In this document: positions 18,018 through 26,951 of the stretch, in pieces
Layout: each line of letters starts with the position of its first letter
Position numbering within the stretch: position 1 is the stretch's first letter
Origin: Flavobacteriales bacterium
GTDB taxonomy: Bacteria > Bacteroidota > Bacteroidia > Flavobacteriales_F > PHOS-HE28
Assembly: GCA_016717305.1 (NCBI GenBank)
Contig: JADKFY010000036.1
Coordinates: 1-30,273, forward strand
DNA: 30,273 nucleotides
Direction: 5' to 3'
Program-made: the position numbers and the translations under genes
Notes under the pieces: generated by a model
Seen by the model: the letters and a program-made list of their open reading frames with translations, nothing else
Told to the model about the DNA's origin: nothing
Database searches by the model: none

Positions 18018-21000
18018 TCACGCGAGGGTTTCGCGGGCCATCAGTTGTGCGCCTGCATCACTTTGCTCATGCAGCATCACTTTCTTTTCCAAGCTGAAGG
18101 GACTTTCATGCGGAGTCACCTCATCCATTTGTTCCAAGTACTGCCAATGCAATGCCCCCCACTGCACGCCATCCGCTTTGGTGGTAACGGTGACTTCGCC
18201 CATGGCCGGTGCTATTTCGGTGTCGCTCCAGATCTTGGTGAAGTATCCCGTTCCGGCTTCTTGCGCATCGGCATTGATGCGCTTGTTCCCTACGGTGATC
18301 ACCGGTTCGTTCTGTGATCCCAGCAGGTCGTCGCCGGTGAGCAACAATGCGTAACAAGCCTCGGCGGTGGCTTTCGTGGTCTTCCAATCGGTGGTCTGTT
18401 TCAACTTCAAGAGGTACTGACGAAGTGCGTCCACACTTGAAGCGTCCTTCGCAACTTGGTGGAAGGCTTCGATCATGAGCGCGTGTGTTTCGGTTGGGAA
18501 GTTCCACCAATCGACACCGTTCACTTCGCCCTTCCAATACATGCCGAGTTCTTCGCTGCGCGTAGCACGCTCGCCGAGGGATCGCATGATGGTCTGTGCC
18601 GCTGCACCCTCCTTCATGCGCTCGAAGGCCAATGCCAACATGGCCTGCTCTTGCATGGAATGGAGCAGCCACGTGGCCTTTGCACGTTCGGTGTAGAATT
18701 CCACTGCGGTGTTGGTTGCGCCGTTGATCGGCCAACGCGGGAAGAAGCTGCGCGCATAGAGGTAGTGGATGTCAGTGCCACTCGGTGTGTAGTTCGCGAG
18801 GGTCTCTTTCGAACTGCGCTTTACCAATTCGGCATACTCCTTTTCCACTTCCGCATCCAGCCATTCCACCGCCTTCTTCAGCAGTTGTTGTACTGGCCCT
18901 TCCGTTCGTAGATCCGATGCCTTCAAGACTTCCAAGTGACCGAAACCCGCAACGATGTGTTGGGTGATGTACCGCGATGGTCGCATACCGGTCCACCACG
19001 GGAACGCACCGTTGGGCAATTGCATCTCGCCCAATTTCCGCAGTGCCACCGCCTCTTCCGTGGACATGCGTTGCAAGTCGAAGAACAAGGCGATGCGCCG
19101 TTTCCGCTCTCCTTCATCCTGGGCATTCACTACCCACGGTGTCTCTTCCAACAGCACGTTCTTCAGCTCGGCGTTCTTCTCAAGGGCGCTTAGAAAGGCA
19201 CCCTCATCCCCCACCCCCTTCTCCCAAGGAGAAGGGGAGCCTGACCCCGAACCCTTCTCCCGAGGAGAAGGGGAGGCGGACCATGCTTCGAACACCTTCT
19301 TGATCGCTGGTCGTTCTTCCACGATATGGCCTGCCAAGCGGTTCGCGTAGTACCTGCTGAAGACCTGCTCTGCACACGCATGCGGGAATTCCATCAAGTA
19401 CGGCAACGCTTGCACCGCGTACCACGCCGGGTTGGGCGTGTACTCGAGCTTGAGGAGCTTGTTCTGCACCGTCGACCCTTGACCATTCTTTCCGGGTTTC
19501 GCGCTGTTCACCAGCTTGTCCAAGGTGAAGGTGTGCGTACCCGCCTTGGAGATCGCGATGGGCAGGCTTTCGGTGATCAGTACCTTATCGGTGAGCACCG
19601 GGATCGGACGCTCTTCGCCGTCGCCTATGCCCGCTGCGGTTGCGGTGATGCGCACGCTCGCGATGCTGACTCCGGCGGGTACGGTGATCGACCAGGCCAC
19701 GTTGGCGCTCTTTCCTTTGCCTGCGGTGAAACGTTGAGCGGTACCGACCACTCCAAACTTGCTCGTCAGATCTTCATTCGTAGTCGGGTCGAAGAACGCG
19801 ATCGTCGCATTGCCTTGCAGGTTGTTGCTTTCCAACACGTTGATCTTTGCGGTAAGATCCATCCGATCACCCTCGCGGAAGAAGCGCGGTAGGTTCGGCA
19901 CCACCATCAACGGTTTGCTCGTTGTGGCTTGTTTCTCGAATTGCACCATCCGCAGTGCTTTCGTGTGGGCGAGACCCAGCACGTTCCAACGGGTCAACGC
20001 ATCGGGTGTGGTGAATCGAAGCACGACGCTTCCGTCCTTATCGGTGAGCAGATCGGGGAAGAAGAATGCGGTTTCGCGAAAGTCCGTGCGCACCGGCTGT
20101 GGTGCTGACCCTGCTTGTGGCCCATCTTCAGGCGGGGCCGGAGGAGGTGCGGGCTCTGCCTCATCCGCTACAAGACCTGCAGACACCTCGGCCTTGGCCA
20201 TCATGGGCATTGCACGTAACATACCATCCTCTTCGGCCCTGCCACCAGAAAACCGATGGCGATAGTATCGTTGTTGGAATGCCCCGTACAATTCCAACTC
20301 CGGATAAACGTGGAACACCGTGTTCGGCATGGGCACCGTGCGATATACTTCTTGTGCACGCTCCGCGCCGAATGGTTCGTTCTGGTAACGCTGCAATCGA
20401 CTACCATTCATTGGCCACTGGAACATGTCCCAACGTTGCTTTACGAAGTGGTCCAGCGAAGCATCGTACATCACCGCCAGGACCTGTGCCGCCACTTTCT
20501 CTTTGGCACGACCGGTGATCTTCAACCGCCACTCTTCCTTGGAGCCGGGCAACAACTTGTCCCGGAAGCTGAGCCACTCCACCTTCAATTGTTTGATCGT
20601 CCACGGTACATCCACCTGCTCTGTGGTAGTATGGACGCGCCCCCTTTCCACGGAAAGGAAATGCACGGCGAAGCCTCCGCGATCGCCGGCAAGGACGGGT
20701 AGCTCCACACGCTGTTCACCCTTGTGCAATAGGAACCAACGGGTTACCACCACTTCGCCTTCACGCTCCACTTCCATCAGGATCCGCCCTTCCGGCAACG
20801 CGCTGCTGATGAGGAAGACAGCCTTTTCCCCCGGTTCGCACGTGGTCTTTACCGGTTGCACATGGAACGCTTCGTTCACGAAACCCGTGTTCTGGATCTC
20901 CGTGTCGTACACCGTGAACAGCTTGCTCACCTTCACCTCCTTGCCATCCGCATCCATCGCCGATACTTCGATACGGTACATGCCCACCGTCCAATCTTCG

Positions 21001-23763
21001 ACCCCTTTCAAGAACAATTCCTTGCCCATCGCGCGGTGACCTTGCAACACTAAATGTTCGCGTTGCACGGGCCAGCTCATCGGGTCATCCGGCAGGTGCA
21101 TAGTGGCCAACTCGCCTTCGTAAGCGCGATCGGGTCGCTCCCACAAACGCTCGCGTTGCGGCGCATCCGCCGGTGGTACCAATTCCACGATACGGATGTC
21201 CATCGGCACATCTTGTTCTTCGCCGTTCAGGTTGCGGATACGCACATCCAAACTGTCCGTGACATTTCGATCGATCGACTCTTTCAAGTCGATGTCGATC
21301 TCGATGCTCCGATATCCCAAATTCAATGTCGTGGTGCTGGTCTGTGTTTCGCCATTGATGTCCGTTGCCGAGGCCTCAACCGTGAAGGCGAACAACGGAT
21401 CGGCACCCGACGGGAAGGCATGGTCCGCAATGGCCTTGAAGGAGATGTTGAATTTCCCATCGGCATCGCATAACGTTTCGCCACTTGCAATTTCCGTGCT
21501 TTGGCCCCACGGCAATCCGCGCCAAAACCAACCGCAATACCAAGGCATCCGCGTATTGCGCTCCACCGTCCACTGCACCGTGGCACCATCCAACGGCACG
21601 CCCGCATAGCTCTTTGCAATACCGGTAACGAGTGCCTCCCTGATCCAACTTCGCTGCACTCGTGATCGGTTCGAAGACCACTTCGAAGGTGGGCCGCTTG
21701 TACTCTTCCACTTGCACGGAATGACTGCCTGATCCTGCATCGATGCGCATGCTTCCCGTGAGCACCCCTAGCGGTGCCTTGAATTTTCCATGGTACGCTC
21801 CGAACGCATCGGTGATCACGTTCAGCGTGTCCACTTGTTCGCCGTTCACATCGTAGAGCACCACTTTCTCCTTGTGTCCAGTGACCACTTTATTGGTCTT
21901 GCCTTTCTGCGAGATAACAATGCCTTTGAAGAAGATCTCCTGCCCCGGTCGGTAGATCGCGCGGTCGGTGAAGAGGTAGGTGCGCAACTGTTCGCGTTCC
22001 GGTTGTTCCGTGTAGGAATAGTACCACCTTGATCCGGTCTGGAACCGATCATCGCCATCGCTCAATACCCACGTGAGCATGCCGCGATCGGTCAATACGG
22101 GGAAGGTCGCGTTGCCTTCTGCGTTGGTGGTCAACTCCGCAACTTTCCTGAACTTCCGACCTTGTTGATAATTGTTCTCTTGGAACCAACCTTCTACGTT
22201 CACACCGGAGCGTGGCGCTCCTGTCTCCCGATCCAACACCAACAACTCTTGATCATTGCCGTTCTTTCGTTCTGATATTGCCAGCTCCGTTACCCAGAAC
22301 GAAGCATGCACGATCGCATCCTTTTCGGCAACGAACTCGGAGCCCGCACTGGCGATGATCGCATAGTGGCCGAACGGCAAACCCGCGACAGGCAGTTCGA
22401 TCAGGTGGCGTTGGAGATCACCATCATTTTTCAGGTCAACGCTCCATTCCAACAGGGCGGGTTGGGCCAACAAAACCTTCGCACGGTCCTGGCGCGGTTC
22501 AAGCGCAACGTCGACATCGATCGGGTCCGTTACTACACGGAACCAAACCTTGTTCGTATTGGTGTAGCCCAATGCGATCGTGGAAATAGTGTTGGGTGAA
22601 ATGGCCTGCTCCACTTGAAGGTCCAGTGCGGTCCGTTCCAAATTCGTCTTCAACACCAACGCATTCTTGGCACCGAAGGATCCCGGGAATTTCGCGATCG
22701 CGGAATCGCAAAGTGCTTGTGCCGTCCGCTTCTCCCATTTGTTCGGACCATCGGCCAAACGTTGGTAGGCATTGCCGCGTTCGGCATGTTCCTCGGCGAT
22801 CGCCACGGTCACTTCGGCCCACGCCGTGTCCTTCACCAAGCGGCTTTGAAGCATTCCCAACGCGTGCAGGTAGAGGGAGTCCTTCTCCGACAAGGTGCTG
22901 TTGTCGCGCACATAGCGCAAACGTTCCAACGTAAGGTCCACCAACGCTGAAGGTGCATTGTCGGCGAGATGCATGCGCTCCAATCGTTGGTACACTTCCA
23001 AGGCTTTGAACTCCCATGCTGTGCTGTCGCGATGCTGCATGGTGCGCAACGCAAAGGGTTCGAACAGTTCGAAGTAGGCAGGTTCGTTCAACGTGAAACG
23101 CCAAGCCGGTTCGGTGATCCGCGTTTCGCTGTTCTTGAACACATCGAGGGCGCGGTGAGCGAGCAGATCATACAACGTTGGACGCAACGCTTCTTCACCA
23201 TCCGTATTGATCAGCAGATCAGCGAGATCGCCCACTGGAATGTTTTGCAGCACCTCGGGCGACTCCAACGACGCGTTGAATTCTTCGATCACTTTCTTGA
23301 TGAAGGTGGCCTGCGTCCATGTCGCAGGATCGGCTCCTTCGGCTTGCATGTTCGTTCGGTCCAGGATCTGCCATCGATCCATTTGGTAGCGGCTCCACCA
23401 GGCTTCGGCGGAGACCGAATGCAGCAGTTGCTTCAGTGGCGCAGTGCTGGTCCGGGCGCGTTCGTTCAGCTCCATGTAGGTGCTGTCCACATCGGTACCG
23501 AGCATTCCGTTGGCGCGGACCCGGTACATCCATGCACGGAACTCGGTACGCCAGTCGTTGGCCTGTTTTGCATCCTCAAGGATCACCTTCGTACGCTCCA
23601 ACGCACTGGCATAAAGCCCTTGGGCGTTGAGCGAATCCACTTGTACCCAACGGGGATCTTTCATGGTGTCTTTCTGTTCGCTCACTTGCTTGCGTGTTGA
23701 ACTGCACGTAACGAACAAGAGAACAGCAAGCAGTGAGAATAAGGCGGAGCGGGTTTGGCGCAT
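18018..23763 (-). CDS. Alpha-2-macroglobulin-like lipoprotein with thioester motif (one frameshift)
   Basis: A giant lipoprotein of about 1915 residues. It starts MRQTRSALFSLLAVLLFVTC at 23763 (lipobox FVTC). Features in order: a helical N-terminal region; macroglobulin MG2/MG3 domains (TYLFTDRAIYRPGQEIFFKG, ITDAFGAYHGKFKAP, VQVEEYKRPTFEV); the A2M central region (FFFPDLLTDKDGSVVLRFTTPDALTRWNVLGLAHT); the thioester site HACAEQVFSRYYAN with Cys codon at 19374-19376; and a helical complement-like domain. Such proteins trap invading proteases through a Cys-Gln thioester. No pbpC partner is adjacent. An extra base in a GGG run (21638-21640) splits it into a 23763-21640 part and a 21640-18018 part; removing one G gives DQEALVTGIAKSYAG. 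A tandem repeat insertion (19198-19281) sits about 40 residues after the thioester. Confidence 0.9.
19198..19281. repeat. Tandem GC-rich palindromic repeat inserted in-frame in the macroglobulin gene
   Basis: Two adjacent hairpins. The first is CCCCTTCTCC-CAA-GGAGAAGGGG at 19215-19237 (10 bp, perfect). The second is CCCTTCTCC-CGA-GGAGAAGGG at 19252-19272 (9 bp, perfect). On the coding strand both are open and encode the low-complexity segments SPSPREKG and SPSPWEKG, between AIKKVFEAW and GAFLSALEKN. The unit resembles the repeat at 28546-28605 in dxr, on the same strand relative to the gene but in another frame. Confidence 0.85.
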
Positions 23764-23769
23764 GGCGAG

Positions 23770-23798
23770 GGAAGGTACTTTTCCCGTGATCCTGCAAA
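23770..23798 (-). promoter_or_regulatory. Candidate promoter of the macroglobulin gene (TTTG-N17-TACCTTCC)
   Basis: On the minus strand TTTG (23795-23798) is followed after 17 nt by TACCTTCC (23770-23777), which matches TAnnTT but not the final TG of the consensus. It ends 6 nt before ATG 23763. Confidence 0.35.
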
Positions 23799-23872
23799 GG
23801 TGGCGATGTTGGATGGAAGTTCGTGGACCTTGGGGTATCCGGCTGCGTATGCCCGCCGATGGCGTGGAATTC

Positions 23873-23983
23873 AACCGCAGATGCACGCAGATGAACGCAG
23901 ATAAAAGGCAAGGAGCGGGATCGTATGGACTCGTAACGGTTGTGGCACTGCACATCTGCGTCCATCTGCGTTCATCTGCGGTT
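23873..23983. repeat. Palindromic CGCAGAT-type hairpin element, copy 1
   Basis: A 30-nt left arm (23873-23902), starting AACCGCAGAT and containing three ACGCAGAT-like units, is repeated inverted at 23954-23983, ending ATCTGCGGTT. The arms pair with few mismatches around a 51-nt unrelated loop. The element has the same design as copy 2 at 25849-25960. The arms happen to be open and encode a spurious ICVHLR peptide. Confidence 0.9.
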
Positions 23984-24091
23984 ACTTCCTTCAGAAATTA
24001 GGAGACCGCCGTTCTGCGGGATAGAGCACGAAAACGTTATCGTAATGAAGGATCCACTATCATCAGCCGTGGCATTTCCGTTCTTTGGACC

Positions 24092-24616
24092 ATGAACGCC
24101 TTGCCGGATCCATCCCGATTTCTCGAGCAACTTTTCAACGCGCTTAGCGATGATGGGATCGATGTTTCCGCCTTCGAATTGGACCACTTATGCTACCGCG
24201 TAGAAACGATGGAACGTTACGCGGAATTGCAAGGCAGGCTATTGGAGGAAGGTTCGTTGTTGGGCGAACACGAGATCGGCGGAAGGCCCATTGCGACGGT
24301 TCGTTTACACGTTCCTTTCACCTTTCAAAACCGTACCGTCGCGGTGATCGAACTACCAGCCCCGAAAGCAGGATCACCTTCTCGACTCCGCTCGAAGAGC
24401 TATCCGGAAGGATATGAGCACGCCGAATTCGTGGTGAACATGGAGCCGACGGAATTTGCTGCGCACTACCCGGCACTGGATTGGGACCACTCCGGTGCAC
24501 ACAAAACCGTGAATGCCGATGTGCGACGGAGCTACGATGGGTGCAGTGTGAAGTTTCATCGGTTGGGGCTGGCGGAGGTTATTGCGTTGGAGAAAGGTGA
24601 GGAGCCTTTCGAGTAA
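24092..24616 (+). CDS. YecM-like VOC-fold protein
   Basis: A 174-residue protein. FELDHLCYRVETMERY, LLGEHEIGGRPIATVRLHVPF, VAVIELPAPKAG, GYEHAEFVVN and CSVKFHRLGLAEVIALEKGEE align in order with the E. coli YecM pattern (DHI..R, INGRPI, IVELPWPG, GWEHIEIV, IKFHP..IEEIV). The family has the vicinal-oxygen-chelate fold and possible metal ligands in DH, E of VIELP and GYEH, but no established reaction. Function is unknown. It converges on the FAD oxidoreductase gene with a 16-nt gap, and the pair is flanked by the two palindromic elements. Confidence 0.85.
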   Translation: MNALPDPSRFLEQLFNALSDDGIDVSAFELDHLCYRVETMERYAELQGRLLEEGSLLGEHEIGGRPIATVRLHVPFTFQNRTVAVIELPAPKAGSPSRLRSKSYPEGYEHAEFVVNMEPTEFAAHYPALDWDHSGAHKTVNADVRRSYDGCSVKFHRLGLAEVIALEKGEEPFE

Positions 24617-24632
24617 CCCCGTCAACCAAAAC

Positions 24633-25673
24633 TCACTCAGCGAACCGCTCCAGATCCACCTCCGGGTCCAAGGCCACGCCCTTGAAAAGATGGTCCGCAA
24701 GATGCTGCGCACACCACGGCGCCAACAGCACGCCACGTGATCCCAGCCCATTGAAGATGGCCTCGTGCGGCCCGGTGCGGCCCAGGATCGGACGGCGATC
24801 ACTGGAAGCGGGACGCACCCCGGCCCAGTGTTCCAAGACCTCGATCGGGCGCGTGATCAGGCGTTGAAGACCGTCCATAAGGTAGTGACGTGCTTCTTCG
24901 GTTGGACCGCTCCAGACCTTGTCCCAGGCGAAGGTGGCCCCTATCCGGTAAACGTCATCACCGATCGGCAGTATGAACACGCCGCGATGCACGATCGTGT
25001 TCAACCCAAGACCCGGAATGCGCACCGTTAGTCCTTCACCCCGAACCAGCACCAATCCACTCGAATGGCTGAACGGGCCTTTGCAATGGACCAACATCGG
25101 TGCGGTGTTTCCATGCACTTCGACACCATCCGGAAGTTGGTGGATATCGCTCTCGTCCACCCGTTGCTCGATCAACAAGCCGGAGGCCAACCAACGCGAA
25201 CGGTGCATGGCAATGAGCTTTCTAACATCCAGCCGCGCACAACGCTTCACCGTGCCGTGTGCGTAGGGCTGTGGCATGGCCAGCACGGCCGGGTCCTTGC
25301 TGGGTTCTTCCCCAAGGAAAGGAGCCACCTCTGGATCCTTTAGGCGCCGTTGCCAAATGCCCGCCTCTTGTGCCGTGGGAAAGAGCGCTGCCATGGAGAA
25401 CGGGTACCACAACGTAGTGTCGTAGCGCATTTCCAGGTCGCGGTAGAAAGCACCGGCAATGGCCAACATTTCACCGGCACGCCAACTGGGAACAGTTCGC
25501 CGAAGGACGATCGGATTGACCATGCCCGCAGCAACATTGGACGCGCTTCCTTTTTGGGCGACATCGAACACCAGCACACGCAACCCTTGCAGCGCAAGGG
25601 TCTCGGAGAGCACCGTACCGGCCAAGCCGGTACCGATGATGATCACATCGTGTGTATGTGTTGTTGCGGACAC
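24633..25673 (-). CDS. FAD-dependent oxidoreductase (DAO family)
   Basis: A 346-residue protein. The N-terminal Rossmann motif DVIIIGTGLAGTVLSETLALQGLRVLVFD (residues 9-37) binds FAD, followed by ASNVAAGMVNPIVLRR, typical of D-amino-acid-oxidase-like enzymes (glycine oxidase, MnmC C-domain). The C-terminal part has YRIGATFAWDKVWSGPTEEARHYL, EHWAGVRPASSDRRPILGRTGPHEAIFNGLGSRGVLLAPWCAQHLADHL, matching the family's C-terminal FAD-contact block. It should oxidise an amine, with flavin reduction. Substrate is not evident; no MnmD methylase domain or thiamine genes are adjacent. The start codon is GTG at 25673. Confidence 0.85.
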   Translation of the reverse strand: MSATTHTHDVIIIGTGLAGTVLSETLALQGLRVLVFDVAQKGSASNVAAGMVNPIVLRRTVPSWRAGEMLAIAGAFYRDLEMRYDTTLWYPFSMAALFPTAQEAGIWQRRLKDPEVAPFLGEEPSKDPAVLAMPQPYAHGTVKRCARLDVRKLIAMHRSRWLASGLLIEQRVDESDIHQLPDGVEVHGNTAPMLVHCKGPFSHSSGLVLVRGEGLTVRIPGLGLNTIVHRGVFILPIGDDVYRIGATFAWDKVWSGPTEEARHYLMDGLQRLITRPIEVLEHWAGVRPASSDRRPILGRTGPHEAIFNGLGSRGVLLAPWCAQHLADHLFKGVALDPEVDLERFAE

Positions 25674-26029
25674 CGCCGCGAAGCCCGCTAGGATAGCACA
25701 CCACAGAGAATAGGGTACGGTCCTGCTGAAAGGTTACATCGGGGGAGGGGATGGCGTGCCTGGCAGCCGAACGGAGCCTTCCAAACCCACTTGGTTTTCG
25801 TTGATCAAATGAGAAATAACGATACCGGGTCCTGACCTGAAAAAGAGGAACCGCAGATAAACGCAGGTGAACGCAGATAAATGCAGATCTTGACTTTGCC
25901 GTTGATCTCGTTACGTAGATGGATAGGGACATCTGCGTATATCTGCGTTTATCTGCGGTTCATGATCTTGAAGCATTGCGCATGCCGCATGGCGGGTACG
26001 AGACCCCAATGCCTACCTGCGAAATGGAA
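25674..26029. other. Intergenic region between the oxidoreductase and the response regulator
   Basis: It contains palindromic element copy 2 (25849-25960). The rest has no credible reading frame. Short open frames across the element are by-products of its repeat units. Confidence 0.6.
25849..25960. repeat. Palindromic CGCAGAT-type hairpin element, copy 2
   Basis: Arms at 25849-25878 (starting AACCGCAGAT) and 25931-25960 (ending ATCTGCGGTT) are inverted repeats of 30 nt with a few mismatches, around a 52-nt loop. Arm length, total length (112 versus 111 bp) and terminal sequences match copy 1, while the loops differ. Confidence 0.9.
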
Positions 26030-26382
26030 TTACGCGGCGAGCATTTGGTGCATGCGCCGGATCAACTCGTCCGGGTCGTAGGGCTTTTGCACCAGCGCAT
26101 TGGCACCGGTACTGCGGATGGTCGCTTCCAAGTGGGGCAGGTCGTAGGCCGTGAGCACCATGACGGGTGTTTCGAAGCCCGCGGCACGTATCGCTTCCAC
26201 CAAAGCAAGGCCATCGATGTGCGGTAAACCTAGGTCCATCAAGATCAGATCGGCGTGCTGTTCGCGGAGCAAGTCACACACTTCACGACCGTCGCGCATT
26301 GCGGTTACCTGCCAACCACTACCGACCAACCGTTTCTCCAAGAGAGCTTGCGCACAAGGGCATCATCTTCTACAAGGACCAT
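26030..26382 (-). CDS. Single-domain (CheY-like) response regulator, frameshifted near the N-terminus
   Basis: Receiver domain only. ATG 26382 reads MVLVEDDALVRKL, giving the acidic pair. The frame then breaks near 26338-26347 and resumes in another frame as EKRLVGSGWQVTAMRDG. The phospho-acceptor Asp is in ILMDLGLPHIDGL, the Thr switch in VMVLTAYD and the Lys in ALVQKPYD. The span is one base short of a multiple of three, so one missing base gives about 117 residues. There is no output domain, and no histidine kinase is in the window, so it probably acts as a phospho-relay or binds a partner. It is the last gene on the minus strand after the GtrA-like gene. Confidence 0.8.
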
Positions 26383-26454
26383 GGCGCATGGCCGTTGTAC
26401 GGGGGGTTCGGCGGCGCAGGAAAGCCAAATGATGTTCTTGTCGGTCCGGGCTCC

Positions 26455-26951
26455 CTACTCTTCTTCCCTCACCCGCCCGAAGATCCAGAATTTCTGGCCC
26501 AAAAAGGTGAAGGTGGCGCATACACCGGTGGCAGATCGCCAAAGGCAATGAAATATTTGAATGGCACCCCGGCGAATGTCTCATTACCCAGCAAGACCTT
26601 GAGGGCACCGGTATTGATCGCCACATTCAGCACCAACGATATGCCGTAGGTGAGCATGAATTTCACCAAGCGCTTGTTGCTCCGGTCCTTCTTGCGCCAA
26701 GTCCACCGTTTGTTGAATTGATAGGTGACCAACAAACCGCAGAGGAAGGACATGCCCTTGGCCAGTACTTCATTCCCCATCCAACCACCGAACGCTTTTT
26801 CGGGGAGTACGTTCAGGAAAGTCCAATACATGCACAGGTCCGTGAGTACTGCAAGCACTCCGATCAACCCGAATTTGACGAGCTGTTTATTGGATTCCGT
26901 AAGCTGTGCTGTACGGCCCTTCAACCCACTGTTCAGTTGCCGCTTATCCAC
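26455..26951 (-). CDS. GtrA-family membrane protein (C-terminus frameshifted)
   Basis: A GtrA-like protein with four membrane segments: QLVKFGLIGVLAVLTDLCMYWTFLNVLP, LAKGMSFLCGLLVTYQFNKRWTW, RLVKFMLTYGISLVLNVAINTGALKVLL and a fourth. After FKYFIAF the frame slips near 26530-26541. Read straight on, it ends early at 26469 with an unnatural proline-rich tail. Read with two small shifts, it gives A.I.ATGVCATFTFLGQKFWIF and a natural stop at 26455, the expected last GtrA helix. The family is linked to lipid-linked sugar flipping and cell-surface polysaccharide modification. The start is GTG 26951, inside the 3' end of rseP (19-nt overlap), so it is coupled to it. Confidence 0.8.

Larger units (their letters stand above)
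23764..24091. other. Intergenic region between macroglobulin and YecM-like genes
   Basis: It holds the candidate macroglobulin promoter next to 23763 and a 111-bp palindromic element (23873-23983). Just before the + gene at 24092 is GTTCTTTG (24080-24087), a partial -7 match 4 nt before the ATG. No additional gene is seen. Confidence 0.6.

Noticed and set aside
23873..23983. Repeated CGCAGAT units as a CRISPR array
   Set aside because: Units are about 10 nt and contiguous, with one inverted copy and no spacers of constant length. The structure is a hairpin.
23576..25932. Open frames encoding similar ICVHLR peptides on the minus strand at 23.9 and 25.9 kb
   Set aside because: They are translations of the palindromic element arms and extend antisense or out of frame to real genes.
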